DNA from: Candidatus Jacksonbacteria bacterium
Lineage (GTDB): Bacteria; Patescibacteriota; Patescibacteriia; UBA9629; GWA2-43-13
NCBI GenBank assembly: GCA_018698735.1
Contig: JABIPD010000004.1
Coordinates: forward strand, 1-6,202
Length of the DNA: 6,202 bases
Direction of reading: 5' to 3'
The translations under genes and the position numbers were made by a program. Below, in pieces: positions 5,943 through 6,202 of the stretch. The stretch's first letter is position 1; every line of letters starts with the position of its first letter. The notes beneath the pieces were generated by a model. It was not told where the DNA came from, ran no database searches, and saw only the letters and a list, made by a program, of their open reading frames with translations.

Positions 5943-6202
5943 ATGAAAATAGCATTCTCAAAAAAACTCAAAAAACGTTCACAAGCACTTTCGATGGTAG
6001 CGATTCTTGTTGTTGCTATCCTCCTTATCAATTTAATAGTATCTGCTGTACAGCTCCGACTAGATCTTACAGAAAACAAGGAATTTAGTTTATCTCCCAT
6101 TACAAAAACTACCATTAAAAATTTGGAAGACGTGGTAAACATTAAGGCATATTTTTCTGGAGACCTTAATGCTCGGCTTCAACCTATTAAAAGTAGTGTC
6201 GA
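5943..6202 (+). CDS. gldG: GldG-like ABC-associated protein, partial (runs off the right edge)
   Basis: An uninterrupted frame starts at ATG 5943, 8 nt after the permease stop, and continues for 86 codons to the window edge. The N-terminus is basic (MKIAFSKKLKKR), followed by one transmembrane segment (about 16-38, SMVAILVVAILLINLIVSAV) and then LDLTENKEFSLSP (40-52), a hallmark of GldG-type auxiliary ABC proteins. After it come TKTTIKNLEDVVNIKAYFS (54-72) and LNARLQPIKSSV (75-86), which fit the start of the large extracytoplasmic domain. Full GldG-like proteins are about 450-550 residues with a second membrane helix near the C-terminus, so most of this gene lies outside. Order and spacing match the gldA-gldF-gldG arrangement. 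No Shine-Dalgarno sequence is visible; translational coupling to gldF is likely. Confidence 0.85.
   Translation, partial: MKIAFSKKLKKRSQALSMVAILVVAILLINLIVSAVQLRLDLTENKEFSLSPITKTTIKNLEDVVNIKAYFSGDLNARLQPIKSSV

Noticed and set aside
5900..6088. Short plus-strand frame overlapping the end of the permease and the start of the GldG-like gene
   Set aside because: It is Cys/Ser-rich with no recognisable motif and overlaps two well-supported genes; the frame starting at 5943 has a clear GldG signature.
1..6202. CRISPR arrays, tRNA/rRNA genes, insertion-sequence transposases, toxin-antitoxin or defence genes
   Set aside because: No regularly spaced direct repeats, cloverleaf-like sequences or transposase or defence motifs were seen; intergenic gaps are too small for most of these.

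Overview
The window looks like ordinary chromosome from a small-genome, AT-rich bacterium, most likely a Candidate Phyla Radiation (Patescibacteria) member. That assignment is inference. It rests on AT-rich coding, a Gld-type ABC cassette, a minimal TruB without its usual C-terminal domain, and starts with no recognisable Shine-Dalgarno sequence. All complete genes read through with the standard bacterial code.

Layout. Positions 1-668 (minus strand) hold ruvA and, 12 nt after it, the first 29 codons of a second gene whose N-terminus resembles FemA/FemB-type peptidyltransferases. A 280-bp divergent intergenic region (669-948) carries a large AT-rich imperfect inverted repeat and promoter-like sequences for ruvA and uvrB. 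uvrB follows on the plus strand (949-2985). The 127-bp gap after uvrB is mostly filled by a composite repeat: two inverted copies of a GTCATYC-AGAG...GAAGRATCT unit. Next is a gene (3113-4201) fusing a TruB catalytic domain to a TagD/RibL-like nucleotidyltransferase domain. The window ends with an ABC exporter cassette of the GldA/GldF/GldG type: ATPase (4236-5192), six-helix permease (5218-5934) and the start of a GldG-like protein (5943 to the edge).

How the genes relate. ruvA (Holliday-junction branch migration) and uvrB (nucleotide excision repair) are divergently transcribed DNA-repair genes. The TruB fusion joins tRNA pseudouridine-55 synthesis to a likely nucleotidyl-transfer activity, recalling the common truB-ribF adjacency. 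The three last genes should form one membrane complex.

Most notable: (1) the TruB-nucleotidyltransferase fusion; (2) three genes (ruvA, uvrB, ABC ATPase) with a -35/17-bp/-10 arrangement whose -10 lies only 8-9 nt before the ATG, implying leaderless transcripts; (3) the two intergenic inverted-repeat structures; (4) a roughly two-dozen-residue insertion in UvrB. Nothing here is clearly a new defence or mobile system.
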